Assembly (NCBI RefSeq): GCF_000340215.1 | Contig: NW_006921532.1 | Location: 2,459,337-2,523,336 of the forward strand | Reading direction: 5' to 3' | From: Pseudocercospora fijiensis CIRAD86 | Taxonomy: Eukaryota; Ascomycota; Dothideomycetes; Mycosphaerellales; Mycosphaerellaceae | DNA: 64,000 bases | Part shown: piece after piece, positions 21,921-32,851 of the stretch | Layout: every line of letters starts with the position of its first letter | Position numbering within the stretch: position 1 is the stretch's first letter | Notes under the pieces: model-generated | The model's input: only the letters and a program-made list of their open reading frames with translations | The model's database searches: none | What the model was told of the DNA's origin: nothing | Made by a program: the position numbers and the translations under genes

Positions 21921-22221
21921 TTTGTATCTGCGTGTGTTGTGAATGAGCGTGGGAGTGAAGGTGTTGTTGCTGGTGAAGTGGTGAAGTGGTGGTGGTGGTT
22001 CGGCTTGATCCGAGAGCGAGAGCGAGAACTTCGCGTGTGAAGTCGCGTTTCTTGCCGGAAACATTAAAAGAGCTAGTCCAACATCGACAACTTCGACCTA
22101 GACGCCCAAGATCCGAGATGGACGGTCGCTTGGTACATACACTCGACTTCATACGATAGAGTCGTTCCGATAGTTCTATCTCTTGCAAGAGCGACCCGAT
22201 CTGCTCTGGCGCAAAGCAAGC
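21921..22221. promoter_or_regulatory. Divergent promoter, NDUFB7 / NUP192
   Basis: About 300 bp between the two start codons. A (GGT)n-rich run at 21985-22000 and GAGCGAGAGCGAGA at about 22015 are visible. No defined factor site is recognised. Confidence 0.45.
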
Positions 22222-25200
22222 ATGGCGAACGGAACAGGATCAGAATCCAGCTACTTCCCAGCCCTCGACAAGTGCCTCGCCGGCGAGGTCCCTCTCATAT
22301 CATGGCGCACAGCATATCGCGCCGTATGCGACGAAGAAAGCGCAGTAGACAGCAGCCAACTCGAGAACTTCTTCAACGACAACGAGACTATCAATTTTCT
22401 AAGCACTGCACTCGATCCCTTTCCAGAGCCGAATGCTAGGACAGCAAGCGAGCTAGATACCAAGACTGCGCCGATCAACGTCTCTCAGACTCAGAATGGC
22501 GACTATAATCTGGAGCAAATCAAGGCGGATGCAAAGTGGCTGTCGAAAGAGATGAAGATTGAGGAGCTGGCTGCTTTGCGTGTCGCTATCATTGAGTGGC
22601 AGGAACGACCAGCCGATCAGTTGCTGAATACTGCATTCAATGGGACGAGTGGACTTTCTGGGTCGCTGGAGCTGGCCAACTCAGCTTTGGGCAGAAGTGT
22701 GGTTGATTCTGCTATGCCTCTGGCAGCCGCAGCACACCCGCCTCTCAAATTTGACGACGAGAAAGTGCGGAGAGAGAGACTGCTGAATGTCCACTTGAGC
22801 GAGCTGAACCATCTGCGCAAGATTAGCGCTGATCTCGTGAGTCGATCTGCGCTTTCGAAGACGAGTTTGCAGGGAGAGAATGTCGGAGCATTCAGGCAGC
22901 CCGAAAGGCCTTCTTGGATTGACAATGCTGCAGCAAAGGTCGCTGAGAGCATGTGCCCGGGCAAGAACAGGACAGTCAGCGAGGCTTTTATTGGACGATG
23001 TATTGCGAGACTAGACAAGATTTTGGATCAGACGGAGATCCATACATCCTGGCCGAAGATCTTTGCGGATGATGAGAAGGCTCCAAGCTATATTGATTCG
23101 CTATACGGGGAGCTAGTATGTGCGCTCAGACTGCTGCTGGCTGCATTGTACTCCTTCGATGGCATTCCGAGCGGCATGAGTGTGCGAGCATGGTTCAGCT
23201 TAATGCAGAAGCATGAATATCTACGAGCAGGCAAGCCGATGCTTGTCAATGTGGACGTCTCGATCTTGCAGCTCCTCATCTCGATCATCTCGGTGGATAT
23301 CTTGAAGGTTCAGCTAGCAGTTGGCGAGATCATGAATGCTGCCGGCGTGGAATCTGCGACACTGAGAGGCAGTCACTACGTCAACGATGAGCGTTGTCTT
23401 TCGGAAATCAACATCGATCTGCACAAGGCGGCAGTCAACCAAGTCAGCATCGCGGCGCCTGCAGTGCTTGCTTGGAGTATCATCACTTCAGTAATCCGCG
23501 ACATTGCACAAATACACCAGGATCTACGAGAGTCGCGAGAGGATGGCGAAAATTTTGCCCTGGCACGTCGTTCCTCAATAAGACGAGCCTCTAGAGATGG
23601 TTCCTCGGAGTTTGAGAAGCTCTATCTCCTCTTGTCCAGCCAGACCGAGCTGGAGGACTATCGAGAAGATCCGCCACGACATTTTCTTGGAGACGCGGTG
23701 GATGGTATGCGTGTTTTCAGCCTGATACGAGTACTAAGTGACACAGTCGGAGCTGTGTACAGCTCGGTGAGCGAGTCTGATACGGCCTTCATTTGCAAGG
23801 AAACTTTACTTGATTTAACAAGAGACGGAATTCCTTTCGTACAATACGATGCCGAGATCATGGAGGCAATATTGTCGTTTGTCACACCCTCTTCCCAGTC
23901 GCCACCTTCGAAACAGCAGGCGGCAGTGCTGGCTGAGAAGCTTTTGCTTGACGAAGACCAGCTTCGGCCCAACATTCTCGAGGAAGCGCTGAGACGATAT
24001 CCTTATGAGCTCAGCCCAATGCTCAGATTGTGCACAGCTCTTGCTGGTGCTGAAAGCAGACATCACCCAAGCCAAGGTGTTCCCATCGTCGCAGAGCAAT
24101 TGCAGCGCCTGCATTTCTTCACACAGGAGACTCCCACCCGTTTCCACGACTATGAGCTCGAAAACGAAGATGATGGCATGAATTCTATGAAACTCACCGA
24201 AGCACTACCAGTGTTAATATCACACTCTTCGGCGGCATCTCATGGACAACAACGACAATTGACGGCCGGCGGTAGTGCTGATATGCCTGTTGAATGGAGC
24301 ATCCCGGCTGATACACCTGGTACTATCACTCGCGAGGAGCGGCCTCTTGTGCTCACCTTTAGGTACGAGCACTCTGCCTTGGAATACTTGAGTGTCCTGC
24401 TATCCACGTTCGTTGCGAGCAGTGAACTCTCGCCTCTGACTCAGAACGCCATACTGGATTGTTTTACCGCTGCCGACATAATCTCACTCTTTACGGCACT
24501 GCTTTCGGCCACGCTGGAACCAAAACCGGATGCAGAAGATGCCAGGAGGTTGCTCGAGAGCATGGGAGCGGCCCTTCGACAGAGTCAGGATATCGTCTCA
24601 ATCATCGCCGATATTTTTGAATCAGAGCTTCTGTCCCATCTCGACCAGGTAGCACAAGAAGGTTCACTGGAACTGGTGACAGCTTGCGCAGAGTTCTGGA
24701 TTGTGCTTGCGAAGTTTTCCCCAGAAAGAGTATGGGCAGTGCTTGCTAAGAGCAGTCTGCTGGGCATTATCGACGGTGCGACATCTCTCGCATCTATTGT
24801 CGGTGGGTCCGAGGTTGCGCTTGGCCAATACCACTTCCTGAAGGCATGTGTCGAGCTCCATGCCCTGCTCCTGGACGACGCCATTTCTGGGCTCTTGAAG
24901 CGAAAATTGAAGCCTCAAACCAATTCCCGCATGCAAGATGAAGAGGCTACTGAGACCACTCCAGAGCGAACAATGAGTGCGGTGCTCAATGCATATCAGA
25001 GAATACTGCTGGATGCGTTCCAAAACTTCCCAGACTGGAAATTCGTGAATGCTGAGGAGCGGTGCACTATCACAGTTTGCATTCTCAAGTCGTTTACGAA
25101 ACTTTTAAAGAGCACATACGGCATCGATGTGGCCAAAGAGCCATCGAAGCGACTCACATATGTTCTTGCTCCCGCAGCAAGCTCTCTGCTTAGCACTTGC

Positions 25201-27831
25201 TGTCCAAGCGCTGATAGCAGTCCGCTGATCAACACTTTTAGCAAGACGCTTTTTGAGGCATTGCCTGTTGCGGGAGATGGTCTACCTGTGCTCGGACGGA
25301 GGCTTCTGATCGAGCAAACCTGCTCGCTATTCGATTTCTTGACCGTGCTGCTACGCACTGCTCAGAGTGGTGTCGACCTGCTTGCTGTCAGAAAAGCAAA
25401 GTTCAACAGCTCTATCATGCAAGACGAGGTGTTGGAAGAAGACGATGAGTTGAAGGCCGAAATGAGACGCCAAATAGGTAACCAACGAGCCTCAATGCTG
25501 GCAAACGGCGTACTTAAGAGTATGCCCACTCTGGCATCTCTTTTCGCAAGCGATCATGCCTTCAAGAGCGGACTTTTTGAGCTCCTGTCCAATCTCGTCA
25601 AGTCAGTCAGTGCAGCTAGCCATGACCCTCCGTCAATCCTCGCACAGCTGGACCCAACCGCGGCTAAAGCTTTCCTCCAGGTAGTGACCCAACTTGACCG
25701 GCCACTCTGTAATCTGCAGGTCGAGCGCAAAGTCTGGGACTTCTTGTCGGTGGTCATGGATAGCAAGCAGCAGTGGTTTGCAATCTACCTTCTCACCGGC
25801 AACTTGCCCAAAAGCCGCTCTCATCGCCGCAACTCGGATCCAATCAAGGGCAAACCTATTCTCAGGTATGTGCTGGATCAGGTTGCTTCGATATCGACTC
25901 TGTCACCAGAGCGTGCTGTAGGCATGCTTCAATTCCTGGCTGTTGCACAACGGATGTGGGTTTGGGCTACAAATGAGTTGCGATCGCACCCGGACTTCTT
26001 GAAGAATACTCTGGCGTGGCTCGAGAATCTGCAAGAACCACCAAAGAAGCCCAGTGCTGCCATCATGGTCATCAGTGCCCGAGAATGTGAGATGGCCTCT
26101 TACTTGTGCGAGATTCTGGCGATCAACCTGCACACCAGCCTCGAGATCGGTGACAAGACTGTTCTGAAGGCTCTCGTGCCCAAGCTAGGCTACCTCAGGA
26201 AGCATGGAGCTGGCGTGACTGCCTTCAATATAGATCTGCATCATGGTCTAGCCAGCAGTCTGAACAAGGTCTTCAGAGAAGCCGAGCTGGAAGATTTCAA
26301 GCGCACTTCAGTCAATCCTGCGCCGCTCGGGGAAGACTACTTCTACGACAAGGATATTGCTGCGTCAGTCTTCCAGCACTACAAGTCATGGCATGGAATT
26401 GGCGGCAAGACCGATCAAGGATATGCGAGCGAGTTCTCCCGCGCGAATGCAAATATCAGCTTCCTTCACGCGCAGACTGCGTTGCTAAAGAGCTGGAAAA
26501 CGCTAGCTACTACACTATGCGAATGTAGTGACGACAATACGACGCTTCAGGTTGAGCTTGCGAAGACTGCAGAGAACTGTCTTCTCTTCAACGCGCAATA
26601 TGACACGAGGCAGCCAGGCGTCGCGGATGTACTGCAGATGCGATTAGATCTCGCATTCGTGCTCGTCTCGAAATTGGTCTCGCTCAAGCTTCAGGACGAT
26701 ACCATGAAGGCCCTTTTGCCAGCTGCGTGGGATCTAGTCTCGCGCTCGCCGGTAGACTATGATGTCGCTTCTGCGCCAGAAGACGTGCGATATTATAGGC
26801 AACTCCTGCAGACGTTGTACCTCACCGTGCAGCCACACAACTACATCAAGTCGAAGAACGAGATGCAATATCTGCCTCCTGCCACAGCATCATGTCTCGT
26901 AAGCATCGTCAACAAGACAATCGCTCCAGGCTTCAGAGCTCTCTGCGGCAATCTTCACAACGACATCACCCTCGCCCTTCCCGCCGACTTCGCCCTTCTC
27001 ACAGCTCTCCTGCGTGCAATAGTTGCAGTTCCTGGAATCAGCTCAGTCCAAACGATGCTCTCAGATATCATCGCCGACTCCTCCCTCATTCGCGGCGCCT
27101 TGAGCCTCTACAGCTGGGCGGATCAGCTATCCGAAGCCACGACATCCTCCTCCGATCCCATATACGGCGAGATTGCAGTCATGTTCCTCCTCGCTCTTTC
27201 CACGGTTCGCCCAATCGCTGAGCAAATGGCTCTTCAAGGCGTTCTCACCCACCTAGCTTCCGGAAATTTATCGAATTACTTCCGCAAGCCTGGCGGGAAA
27301 GGACCTTTTGATGAGCCTCAGCGCATGTTCGTGATCTGGACCGAAGGCTTCTTGCCTCTTTGTCTCAACCTCCTCGATGCCGTCGGACCACCAATTGCCG
27401 CCGAAGTCTCCGTCTTCCTCAACTCCTTCCCAGAACAATTGCGGAGAGCAGAAGTGTCTCTCCAAAACGAAACTCCTTCGACTCGAAACCCAAGAGCTGG
27501 TGCCGTCACTCTCGGCCTCATCGCCGAAGCTCACAGCCTAGCCATGATATCTTTGATCTTGAAGTCGGATGTCGCGCGAGGTGCAGCCGAGGGCATCGAT
27601 GCTAATGCCGTGCCCGAGTTAGACTATGCTGTGGAGGTTGTAATGGGGCTCGTGGAAGCTTTGAGTCGGAGCAAGAGGAGTCTGAATGATCGCATTACGG
27701 CTGTGAGTCCTTTGGAGGAGAGGTGGATGAAGACGGATGTGACTGGCGCCAGTGACAATTTGCTTGTGCAAAAGGTGCTTGGAGAGGTTGGGAGCTTTTT
27801 GGAATGTTTCGCGGGAGAGGGAGATGCATGA
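22222..27831 (+). CDS. NUP192: Nucleoporin Nup192 (Nup205), inner ring of the nuclear pore
   Basis: Single uninterrupted frame of 1869 residues from ATG 22222; the frame extends upstream only to a non-ATG position at 22183. The size suits the Nup192/Nup205 family (about 1700-1900). The protein is alpha-solenoid-like, almost wholly helical and rich in Leu/Ala, with no enzymatic motif. Hallmark segments include an N-terminal Y-F-P-A-L-D-K-C-L helix, W-L-S-K-E-M-K-I-E-E-L-A-A-L-R with I-I-E-W-Q-E-R, and F-I-G-R-C-I-A-R-L-D-K-I-L. It is a structural inner-ring subunit that contacts Nic96 and the Nup53/59 class in other fungi. Encoding 5.6 kb without an intron is notable for this window, where most genes have one to three. 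Divergent from NDUFB7. Confidence 0.93.
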   Translation: MANGTGSESSYFPALDKCLAGEVPLISWRTAYRAVCDEESAVDSSQLENFFNDNETINFLSTALDPFPEPNARTASELDTKTAPINVSQTQNGDYNLEQIKADAKWLSKEMKIEELAALRVAIIEWQERPADQLLNTAFNGTSGLSGSLELANSALGRSVVDSAMPLAAAAHPPLKFDDEKVRRERLLNVHLSELNHLRKISADLVSRSALSKTSLQGENVGAFRQPERPSWIDNAAAKVAESMCPGKNRTVSEAFIGRCIARLDKILDQTEIHTSWPKIFADDEKAPSYIDSLYGELVCALRLLLAALYSFDGIPSGMSVRAWFSLMQKHEYLRAGKPMLVNVDVSILQLLISIISVDILKVQLAVGEIMNAAGVESATLRGSHYVNDERCLSEINIDLHKAAVNQVSIAAPAVLAWSIITSVIRDIAQIHQDLRESREDGENFALARRSSIRRASRDGSSEFEKLYLLLSSQTELEDYREDPPRHFLGDAVDGMRVFSLIRVLSDTVGAVYSSVSESDTAFICKETLLDLTRDGIPFVQYDAEIMEAILSFVTPSSQSPPSKQQAAVLAEKLLLDEDQLRPNILEEALRRYPYELSPMLRLCTALAGAESRHHPSQGVPIVAEQLQRLHFFTQETPTRFHDYELENEDDGMNSMKLTEALPVLISHSSAASHGQQRQLTAGGSADMPVEWSIPADTPGTITREERPLVLTFRYEHSALEYLSVLLSTFVASSELSPLTQNAILDCFTAADIISLFTALLSATLEPKPDAEDARRLLESMGAALRQSQDIVSIIADIFESELLSHLDQVAQEGSLELVTACAEFWIVLAKFSPERVWAVLAKSSLLGIIDGATSLASIVGGSEVALGQYHFLKACVELHALLLDDAISGLLKRKLKPQTNSRMQDEEATETTPERTMSAVLNAYQRILLDAFQNFPDWKFVNAEERCTITVCILKSFTKLLKSTYGIDVAKEPSKRLTYVLAPAASSLLSTCCPSADSSPLINTFSKTLFEALPVAGDGLPVLGRRLLIEQTCSLFDFLTVLLRTAQSGVDLLAVRKAKFNSSIMQDEVLEEDDELKAEMRRQIGNQRASMLANGVLKSMPTLASLFASDHAFKSGLFELLSNLVKSVSAASHDPPSILAQLDPTAAKAFLQVVTQLDRPLCNLQVERKVWDFLSVVMDSKQQWFAIYLLTGNLPKSRSHRRNSDPIKGKPILRYVLDQVASISTLSPERAVGMLQFLAVAQRMWVWATNELRSHPDFLKNTLAWLENLQEPPKKPSAAIMVISARECEMASYLCEILAINLHTSLEIGDKTVLKALVPKLGYLRKHGAGVTAFNIDLHHGLASSLNKVFREAELEDFKRTSVNPAPLGEDYFYDKDIAASVFQHYKSWHGIGGKTDQGYASEFSRANANISFLHAQTALLKSWKTLATTLCECSDDNTTLQVELAKTAENCLLFNAQYDTRQPGVADVLQMRLDLAFVLVSKLVSLKLQDDTMKALLPAAWDLVSRSPVDYDVASAPEDVRYYRQLLQTLYLTVQPHNYIKSKNEMQYLPPATASCLVSIVNKTIAPGFRALCGNLHNDITLALPADFALLTALLRAIVAVPGISSVQTMLSDIIADSSLIRGALSLYSWADQLSEATTSSSDPIYGEIAVMFLLALSTVRPIAEQMALQGVLTHLASGNLSNYFRKPGGKGPFDEPQRMFVIWTEGFLPLCLNLLDAVGPPIAAEVSVFLNSFPEQLRRAEVSLQNETPSTRNPRAGAVTLGLIAEAHSLAMISLILKSDVARGAAEGIDANAVPELDYAVEVVMGLVEALSRSKRSLNDRITAVSPLEERWMKTDVTGASDNLLVQKVLGEVGSFLECFAGEGDA

Positions 27832-28736
27832 AGGAGAAGGGATCGCATTTTTGTTTTTGAAAGCGAGGCGTTGGATGATGTGTTAAAGGCAGAGATCTCG
27901 CATGGTCTGCAGAGATGGAAACGAAACAAGATGTGAAATTTTACTTCACGTCCTGATAATCTATGGTACCATTGACTTTTCACCATCTTTCGAACACGAT
28001 ATTGACGTTTGCGTAGCAGTTAATTCTAGTAGTTTTGTGGAGAGTGAGTCTCTGAGACGTGCAGGAATTTGAGAGGATAGCCTGATGAAGGAGGAAGATC
28101 GCAGCCATCGGGATTGGCGAAGACCATGTTGGCATCGGAACACCAGTTGCCAGAGTAGATCCAGGCATCGGTTTCGGTGGTGCCGTCAGAGAGGCTAGAG
28201 AATATTGGTAGCAGTGTCTCATGTAATGGTCAGGTATCTTGGGGAAGCGCGAATCATGGCATTGGTCAGGTTGGAGAAGCCTAGCGGTAGAATTGCAAAG
28301 TAGGCAAGAAGGCAGGCCGTCGTGGTTTTTACTGGGAGGCGGAGATGTGGACAGGATGGGAAGAGATGCGCTTCTGAGAAGGAGCGGAGGTGGTCACTGA
28401 ATAATAACGGTGTCGTTCTGTTTTGACCAGGTGCCCTGCAATAGCTTAGTACTACTAGGATCAGCCCGGGAGAAGTTCACTGTCTTTTCACAATAATGCA
28501 CGTGTGATGAATGCCTCTTTCCAGTCGTTTTCCAATTCCGACTGAGCCAGTAGACAGTGAACAGCGGCATATGCAAATGTGTTTGTCATGGAATATTTCA
28601 GCTCGTCTGTAGTTATGATGAGTAAATGTAATGCAGGTCATTATTAGGCAGATGAAATTTGATGCTGATGATGAGATGCCAATATTATTATTGCCAATGC
28701 TGACACCAATAATGCTGACGCGACAAGCGTAGCATT
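27832..28736. other. Region between NUP192 and the FAD oxidoreductase, with minus-strand coding debris
   Basis: Contains the NUP192 3' flank and the unassigned minus-strand fragments listed at 28022-28580. From about 28620 to 28736 the sequence is A/T-rich. No intact gene could be built. Confidence 0.45.
28022..28580 (-). pseudogene. Unidentified minus-strand coding fragments
   Basis: Three minus-strand pieces in different frames look protein-like. One ends near 28394 with L-L-Q-G-T-W-S-K-Q-N-D-T-V. The second, about 28230-28330, contains a hydrophobic A-C-L-L-A-Y-F-A-I-L-P-L. The third, about 28027-28225, contains D-G-T-T-E-T-D-A-W-I-Y-S-G-N-W-C and ends in a stop. Stops separate them and no single GT-AG pairing joins all three with an ATG. 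It may be a decayed small secreted or membrane protein gene, or a multi-exon gene I failed to assemble. No family is assigned. Confidence 0.3.
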
Positions 28737-30186
28737 TTACTTTTTCATGAGCTTCGGAAGTAGCTCGACCTCCGTGAAATTCCAGATTGGATACGATGCT
28801 GCCTTGACCATCGAGAATCCGTTCCAATACGTATTACGATGTCCCTGCAATGCTAGCCACTTTTTATAGAACCCGTCTGCCACATCCTGACTGGAGACTG
28901 TCAGATGGAACGGATTGTGCGAATTGCATTTCACGACTTTCGTGGGCGTGCTGGGGTCCGGCAAGCCCAGGCCTTTGCGAAGCCTGGCTATTGTTGCAAT
29001 GATCTGCTCTTTGACTTGCTCGATAGTGAATGGTGTAATGCTGCCGAAATAGACTTGAAACGTGCCAGGAATGCTGGCAGTGCCCTGTAGAGTGTAGACA
29101 GACGGAAGCGCTGCAAGCCCAAACGGCGCCATTGGATCGACGTTATTGAAAGTTCCATTGGCCGGTAGTCCAGTGTTCGTGACAATGGCATTCCAGTAGT
29201 AACTGTTGTTGAATCGAGCGTAGAGCGCGTGCTCCTCCTGATCGAGATCAAGGAATCCTAGGTTCTCGAGCTTAGGAGGTATAGTCATGACCAATTTTGA
29301 TCCTCTGATGAGCTTCGATCCCGAAGGAGTTGTCACGAACACTTCGACACGACCCTGTGTTCGCACGATCTTCTCCACACGTGTATCCAGAAAGACGTTG
29401 TTTCCAAGTTCGTCCCGTACCTTATCATACAGCGCCTGGGTGTTACCTGTAGGGCTGACGAGGAATGGAGCATCGAGAAGAGCCCGAGCTTGGTGGACAT
29501 CGAATGACTTGAAGATGTATATTGCTGGCAAAGCCAAAATATTGCCCTGTCCTTGACCAAAGTTGGCCGCAAATTGTGCTACAAGTGGCAAATTGTGCTT
29601 CTGGACGTATTCTCCAAAAGGCCGGAGCAGCTCTTCGGGCACTGGATATGGAGGGTCGAAAGTCGAAATCAGGCCAGGATATTTTTGAAGTGCGGCAATC
29701 CAGGCTGTAAGATTGCCGACAACAGCCTTTGGATCCAGCTGAGTTGCTGCTGCTGGAAGGACGGTGCCGGATTGAAAGTCAGCAGCTCTAGCACCAGTTC
29801 CAACCTGTCCTGGTAGGCTGATGAGCGGCTGGCCGTAATGACTCCAGAAGTTCGTCACGACCGAGATGTTCGCCCAGACAACAACACCATAGTCAGTTGT
29901 CGCGCCGGTGGCTGGGTCTTTGTAGGTATTGACATGACCTGAGGTCGAAAATCAGCTTGAGAACAAGGGATCTGGGCGGCGCTCTCATACCTCCAAGCCG
30001 ACCGTGCTTCTCAATCAAGGCCACCGAAGTTCCCTTCTGAAATAGCCTTGCCGCGGTGTATGCACCACTCCCGCCGCCGCCGATGACTATCACATCTCGC
30101 TCTATCGTCTCCACGCCTATAGCCTGGCCCAAAACCAAGAGCGAGGACAGACACAGCGAGGTTTTACGAGCGAGGCTGCCAAACAT
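28737..30186 (-). CDS. Secreted FAD-dependent oxidoreductase (flavin amine oxidase-like)
   Basis: Exons 29991-30186 and 28737-29938, with a 52-bp GT-AG intron, give 465 residues. ATG 30186 is the first Met of the frame. It opens a signal peptide (basic S-L-A-R-K-T then [13 protein letters not shown]). The dinucleotide-binding motif [17 protein letters not shown] follows at once, with the ribose-binding Glu in [12 protein letters not shown] at the splice site. The remainder has the FAD/amine oxidase fold, with [11 protein letters not shown] and a C-terminal Y-W-N-G-F-S segment. Relatives are secreted flavoproteins of Dothideomycetes and the beta-cyclopiazonate dehydrogenase type. The substrate is unknown. 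No biosynthetic cluster surrounds it, so a secondary-metabolite role is not supported here. Confidence 0.87.
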
Positions 30187-30942
30187 GTCGACGTTCAATC
30201 AGGCTCCAATCGCCGGTACAAGATTGCATCGGGACGCGGACGCGGGCGAGCCTGAATATATGTCCACTCATACGGCCACAGCCACAAATTGCAATGTCCC
30301 TGATGATCGGCAATTTCTTTCGGTGACTTCGCCTTGTGTGGGTGTCATCTCAATGATCTCATGCATTACATTCCAGCATGGGTGGACTATAATTAGCAGA
30401 GACGATTAATCTTATTGTCTCGCATGGCCCTGTGAAGCTTAAGGTGGCTCGGAAAGCATGTCCACAGACTACAGAGCAGGCACTGCTCCGGCTCTTCACC
30501 CTACGGCGGCGTAACCATCGCTCGAGACATCGAGGGCTCGGGATGGCGCCAAGAGGCAGTGAATGCAGCAAGAAAGTAGACATGCGTGCAAGCTTGTGCC
30601 TGGAAGTTGTAGAACCAGTGTCGTATGAGATGTAAGGGTACGCTAATAATAAATCCCTTGGGCAATAATGAACGAGGCCAGCAGACATGCTTGTAGTGAC
30701 CGGAGTCACCGGACGCTCTGAGCCTAGTCGAACGTAAGCACGTGTTCGTGGACGGTGCGATTCTGATGACCAGCGTCCGCCGCCCGAGCGGTAGACGATA
30801 ACTTGATACAGGCACATTCTGCTTCTCCTGTTAGATAAAACAGCAGTCGCAGGGCACGGAGGCTCTTCCGTAGGGTATTATAGTACCGCCGAAGATTTGA
30901 AAGAGGGTGTCTTCTATCTGGCAGATACACTTCTACATGCGT
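30187..30942. other. Intergenic region
   Basis: Upstream of the FAD oxidoreductase and past the ALG6-like debris. Minus-strand frames run on from the remnant but show no similarity I recognise. Nothing else supported. Confidence 0.4.
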
Positions 30943-31690
30943 CGAACCAAAAACACCGAGTCGCTTGTGAACGTAGCAAGAGCAGAATGCCGTGCACCCG
31001 CCAATCATGTTTGCCACGATCCACAGATCCGGCCTGTTCGTGGGAGCTGGGATGAACGCTTGCACGACGTGCCATATCGCAATCGCCGCGTAGGCCGAAA
31101 GATGGATGTGCTTTGACAAACGCAATGGACCACCCTGCTCGGGCGACTTCTGGTAGATCGTGAAGCTGAATGGAGGCAGATCCATCGCGTATAGCCATGC
31201 TCCCAACAAAGGCAGATAAGCCACTTGTAGGTCGTCATCGGAATGAGTGGCAGCAGCACATTCTTTGATAAGAGCATAACAAGAAGCCCCACGCGCAGGT
31301 GTACAGCTCAAACCAGCTCGCATTGACCATAGTCCCCATTGTCCCCAAAATCCAACTATGATATGCGCTCAACGGCGGATAGTCGAGCCGCCACCATTCG
31401 CGATCATGGAAATACCAATGAGATGCCGGTAATCGAATGGTGATTTCCATCCAGTGTCTCTGAGCTTCAAAGTCTCCATACATTGGTGCTTTCCCTTGAC
31501 CAGAATGACCCAGGCATGCGGCAAATATTCGAAGCAAGAAGCCCACTGCGAACAACTTGCTGATTGAGCGCCATCGGCTTGCAAATGGAGGGTTTGGTGC
31601 AGTAATCGCCCGTTGTGAGTACGTTGCTCTTCTCCTCGTGTTGGGTGTATGCGGTCTGGCGGATCGATCATGAGCTCCGGCTTGGCCCAT
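30943..31690 (-). pseudogene. ALG6: Internally deleted, frameshifted ALG6-type glucosyltransferase remnant
   Basis: ATG 31690 leads into a frame that reaches an excellent ALG6 N-terminal match: Y-G-D-F-E-A-Q-R-H-W-M-E-I-T, then L-D-Y-P-P-L-S-A-Y-H-S-W and A-S-W-F-E-L, ending at 31304. Only 30 nt later, in another frame (31274-31230), comes K-N-V-L-L-P-L-I-P-M-T-T, which in ALG6 lies near the C-terminus. A third frame (31230-30943) gives L-P-P-F-S-F, I-H-L-S-A-Y-A-A-I-A-I-W-H-V-V-Q-A-F and R-P-D-L-W-I-V, the ALG6 C-terminus. The central transmembrane region, roughly 200-250 residues, is missing. ALG6 adds the first glucose to the dolichol-linked N-glycan precursor in the ER. This copy cannot encode a working enzyme; an intact ALG6 is presumably elsewhere. 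Confidence 0.85.
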
Positions 31691-32851
31691 CTTGATATCA
31701 GTGGTCGAGCTGAAGACTGTAGAAGCTGTTCTGCACTGCGACAACGTGGGCGATGGCCTTCAAGACCAAGTCAAGTGCTTGCTGTGCTCTACCACGTGCA
31801 ATTCTGCTGCGACAGGTGGAGGGCTGGGAGGCTGAACGCCATCTTGGCAAATGCGCCATACATTATACTTTTTGGCATTTCGAAAGGAAGCACTGCAGAC
31901 GCCACAGCCGCGAAAGAGCTCTGACACCCAATGAAGGGCAGAAGTGTAGAGAAACGCATGATGGAGGACAGAAGGTGACCTATGGAGGAAGAAGAGGAGT
32001 GACAGGATGGTAAGTTACCTTGGAAGAGAAGAATATGTCTCACTTATGAGGACACGTTCCCACACTCCGGCCTTCTTCGAGTGGCTCGATGGCCAAGAAG
32101 GAGATGCAGGATCTGACCAAGTTAGTCGATGCTGAGACGCCTACTGCACCAAAGGCCTCGTCTACGCCATCTGGGTCCTACTGAGGACGAGCATCACTGA
32201 AAAGACCAGCCATGCTGGTATGAAATTGGTCCGCTTCAAACGCCATGTTGGACATTGCTTGCCTCCATTTGCTCTTCTGGGCTGGTATATGTCGGACTGG
32301 CCGACATGAGAATCCATGCAAAGTCAGCCATTGCCAGCAGAGCAGTACGTCCAACATCCTGAATCGTAACCGTGATACTTCACAGCATTGTATCATTCGT
32401 CAGATCTTGAATAACGAGTATGCATATTGAGCCCAAGAAACCAGATATGTTCCAGAAGCATGCCTCTTTTGCCCAGCTCAGCTGATCGTGCACGCATATG
32501 CTGTCGGTCGTCAGAATATGGTATGGAGACAGGCCGGAAAGTTGATTTTATGCATGTCGAGCTGTCAACCCCAGATGCTGGATCTGACACTAATGCAGGT
32601 ACGCCACAGCCGCGTCTAAGGACTTGTCGACTCGGGCAACCTTAGAATTGTCGAAGCGGAGGAGGGCGACCCACTTCCACGTGCGCTGTGACAGCGTTTA
32701 TATTCCTTCCCGTCTACCGCTTTCGCTATCGATGTGTGCGGGTGGTGTGGTGTGATCTTTTTGGCTTCCAGAGAACCACGTGCTGCGATCTCAGACTTGT
32801 GGCTGAGCAGCAGTGTCGTAGTGCCCATGCAGCTTCTTACCCGCTTCCACC
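31691..32851. other. Intergenic region between two glycosyltransferase remnants
   Basis: No gene with family similarity. A minus-strand 56-codon frame (31789-31959) begins with a hydrophobic signal-like segment (M-R-F-S-T-L-L-P-F-I) and is treated as a weak small secreted protein candidate. The rest shows no repeat or RNA gene. Confidence 0.4.
31789..31959 (-). CDS. Possible small secreted protein, 56 residues (weak)
   Basis: ATG 31959 starts a short frame with a hydrophobic N-terminus (M-R-F-S-T-L-L-P-F-I, then A-A-V-A-S-A, a plausible signal cleavage site) and two cysteines. No homology is recognised, and the frame extends upstream without changing phase. It may be chance. Confidence 0.2.
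   Translation of the reverse strand: MRFSTLLPFIGCQSSFAAVASAVLPFEMPKSIMYGAFAKMAFSLPALHLSQQNCTW

Noticed and set aside
28394..28450. Fragment L-Q-G-T-W-S-K-Q-N-D-T-V reminding of the ROT1 chaperone N-terminus
   Set aside because: Only about ten residues resemble it and the neighbouring fragments do not; too weak to name.
28737..30186. FAD oxidoreductase as part of a cyclopiazonate-type biosynthetic cluster
   Set aside because: No PKS, NRPS or prenyltransferase gene is in the window; similarity is only at family level.
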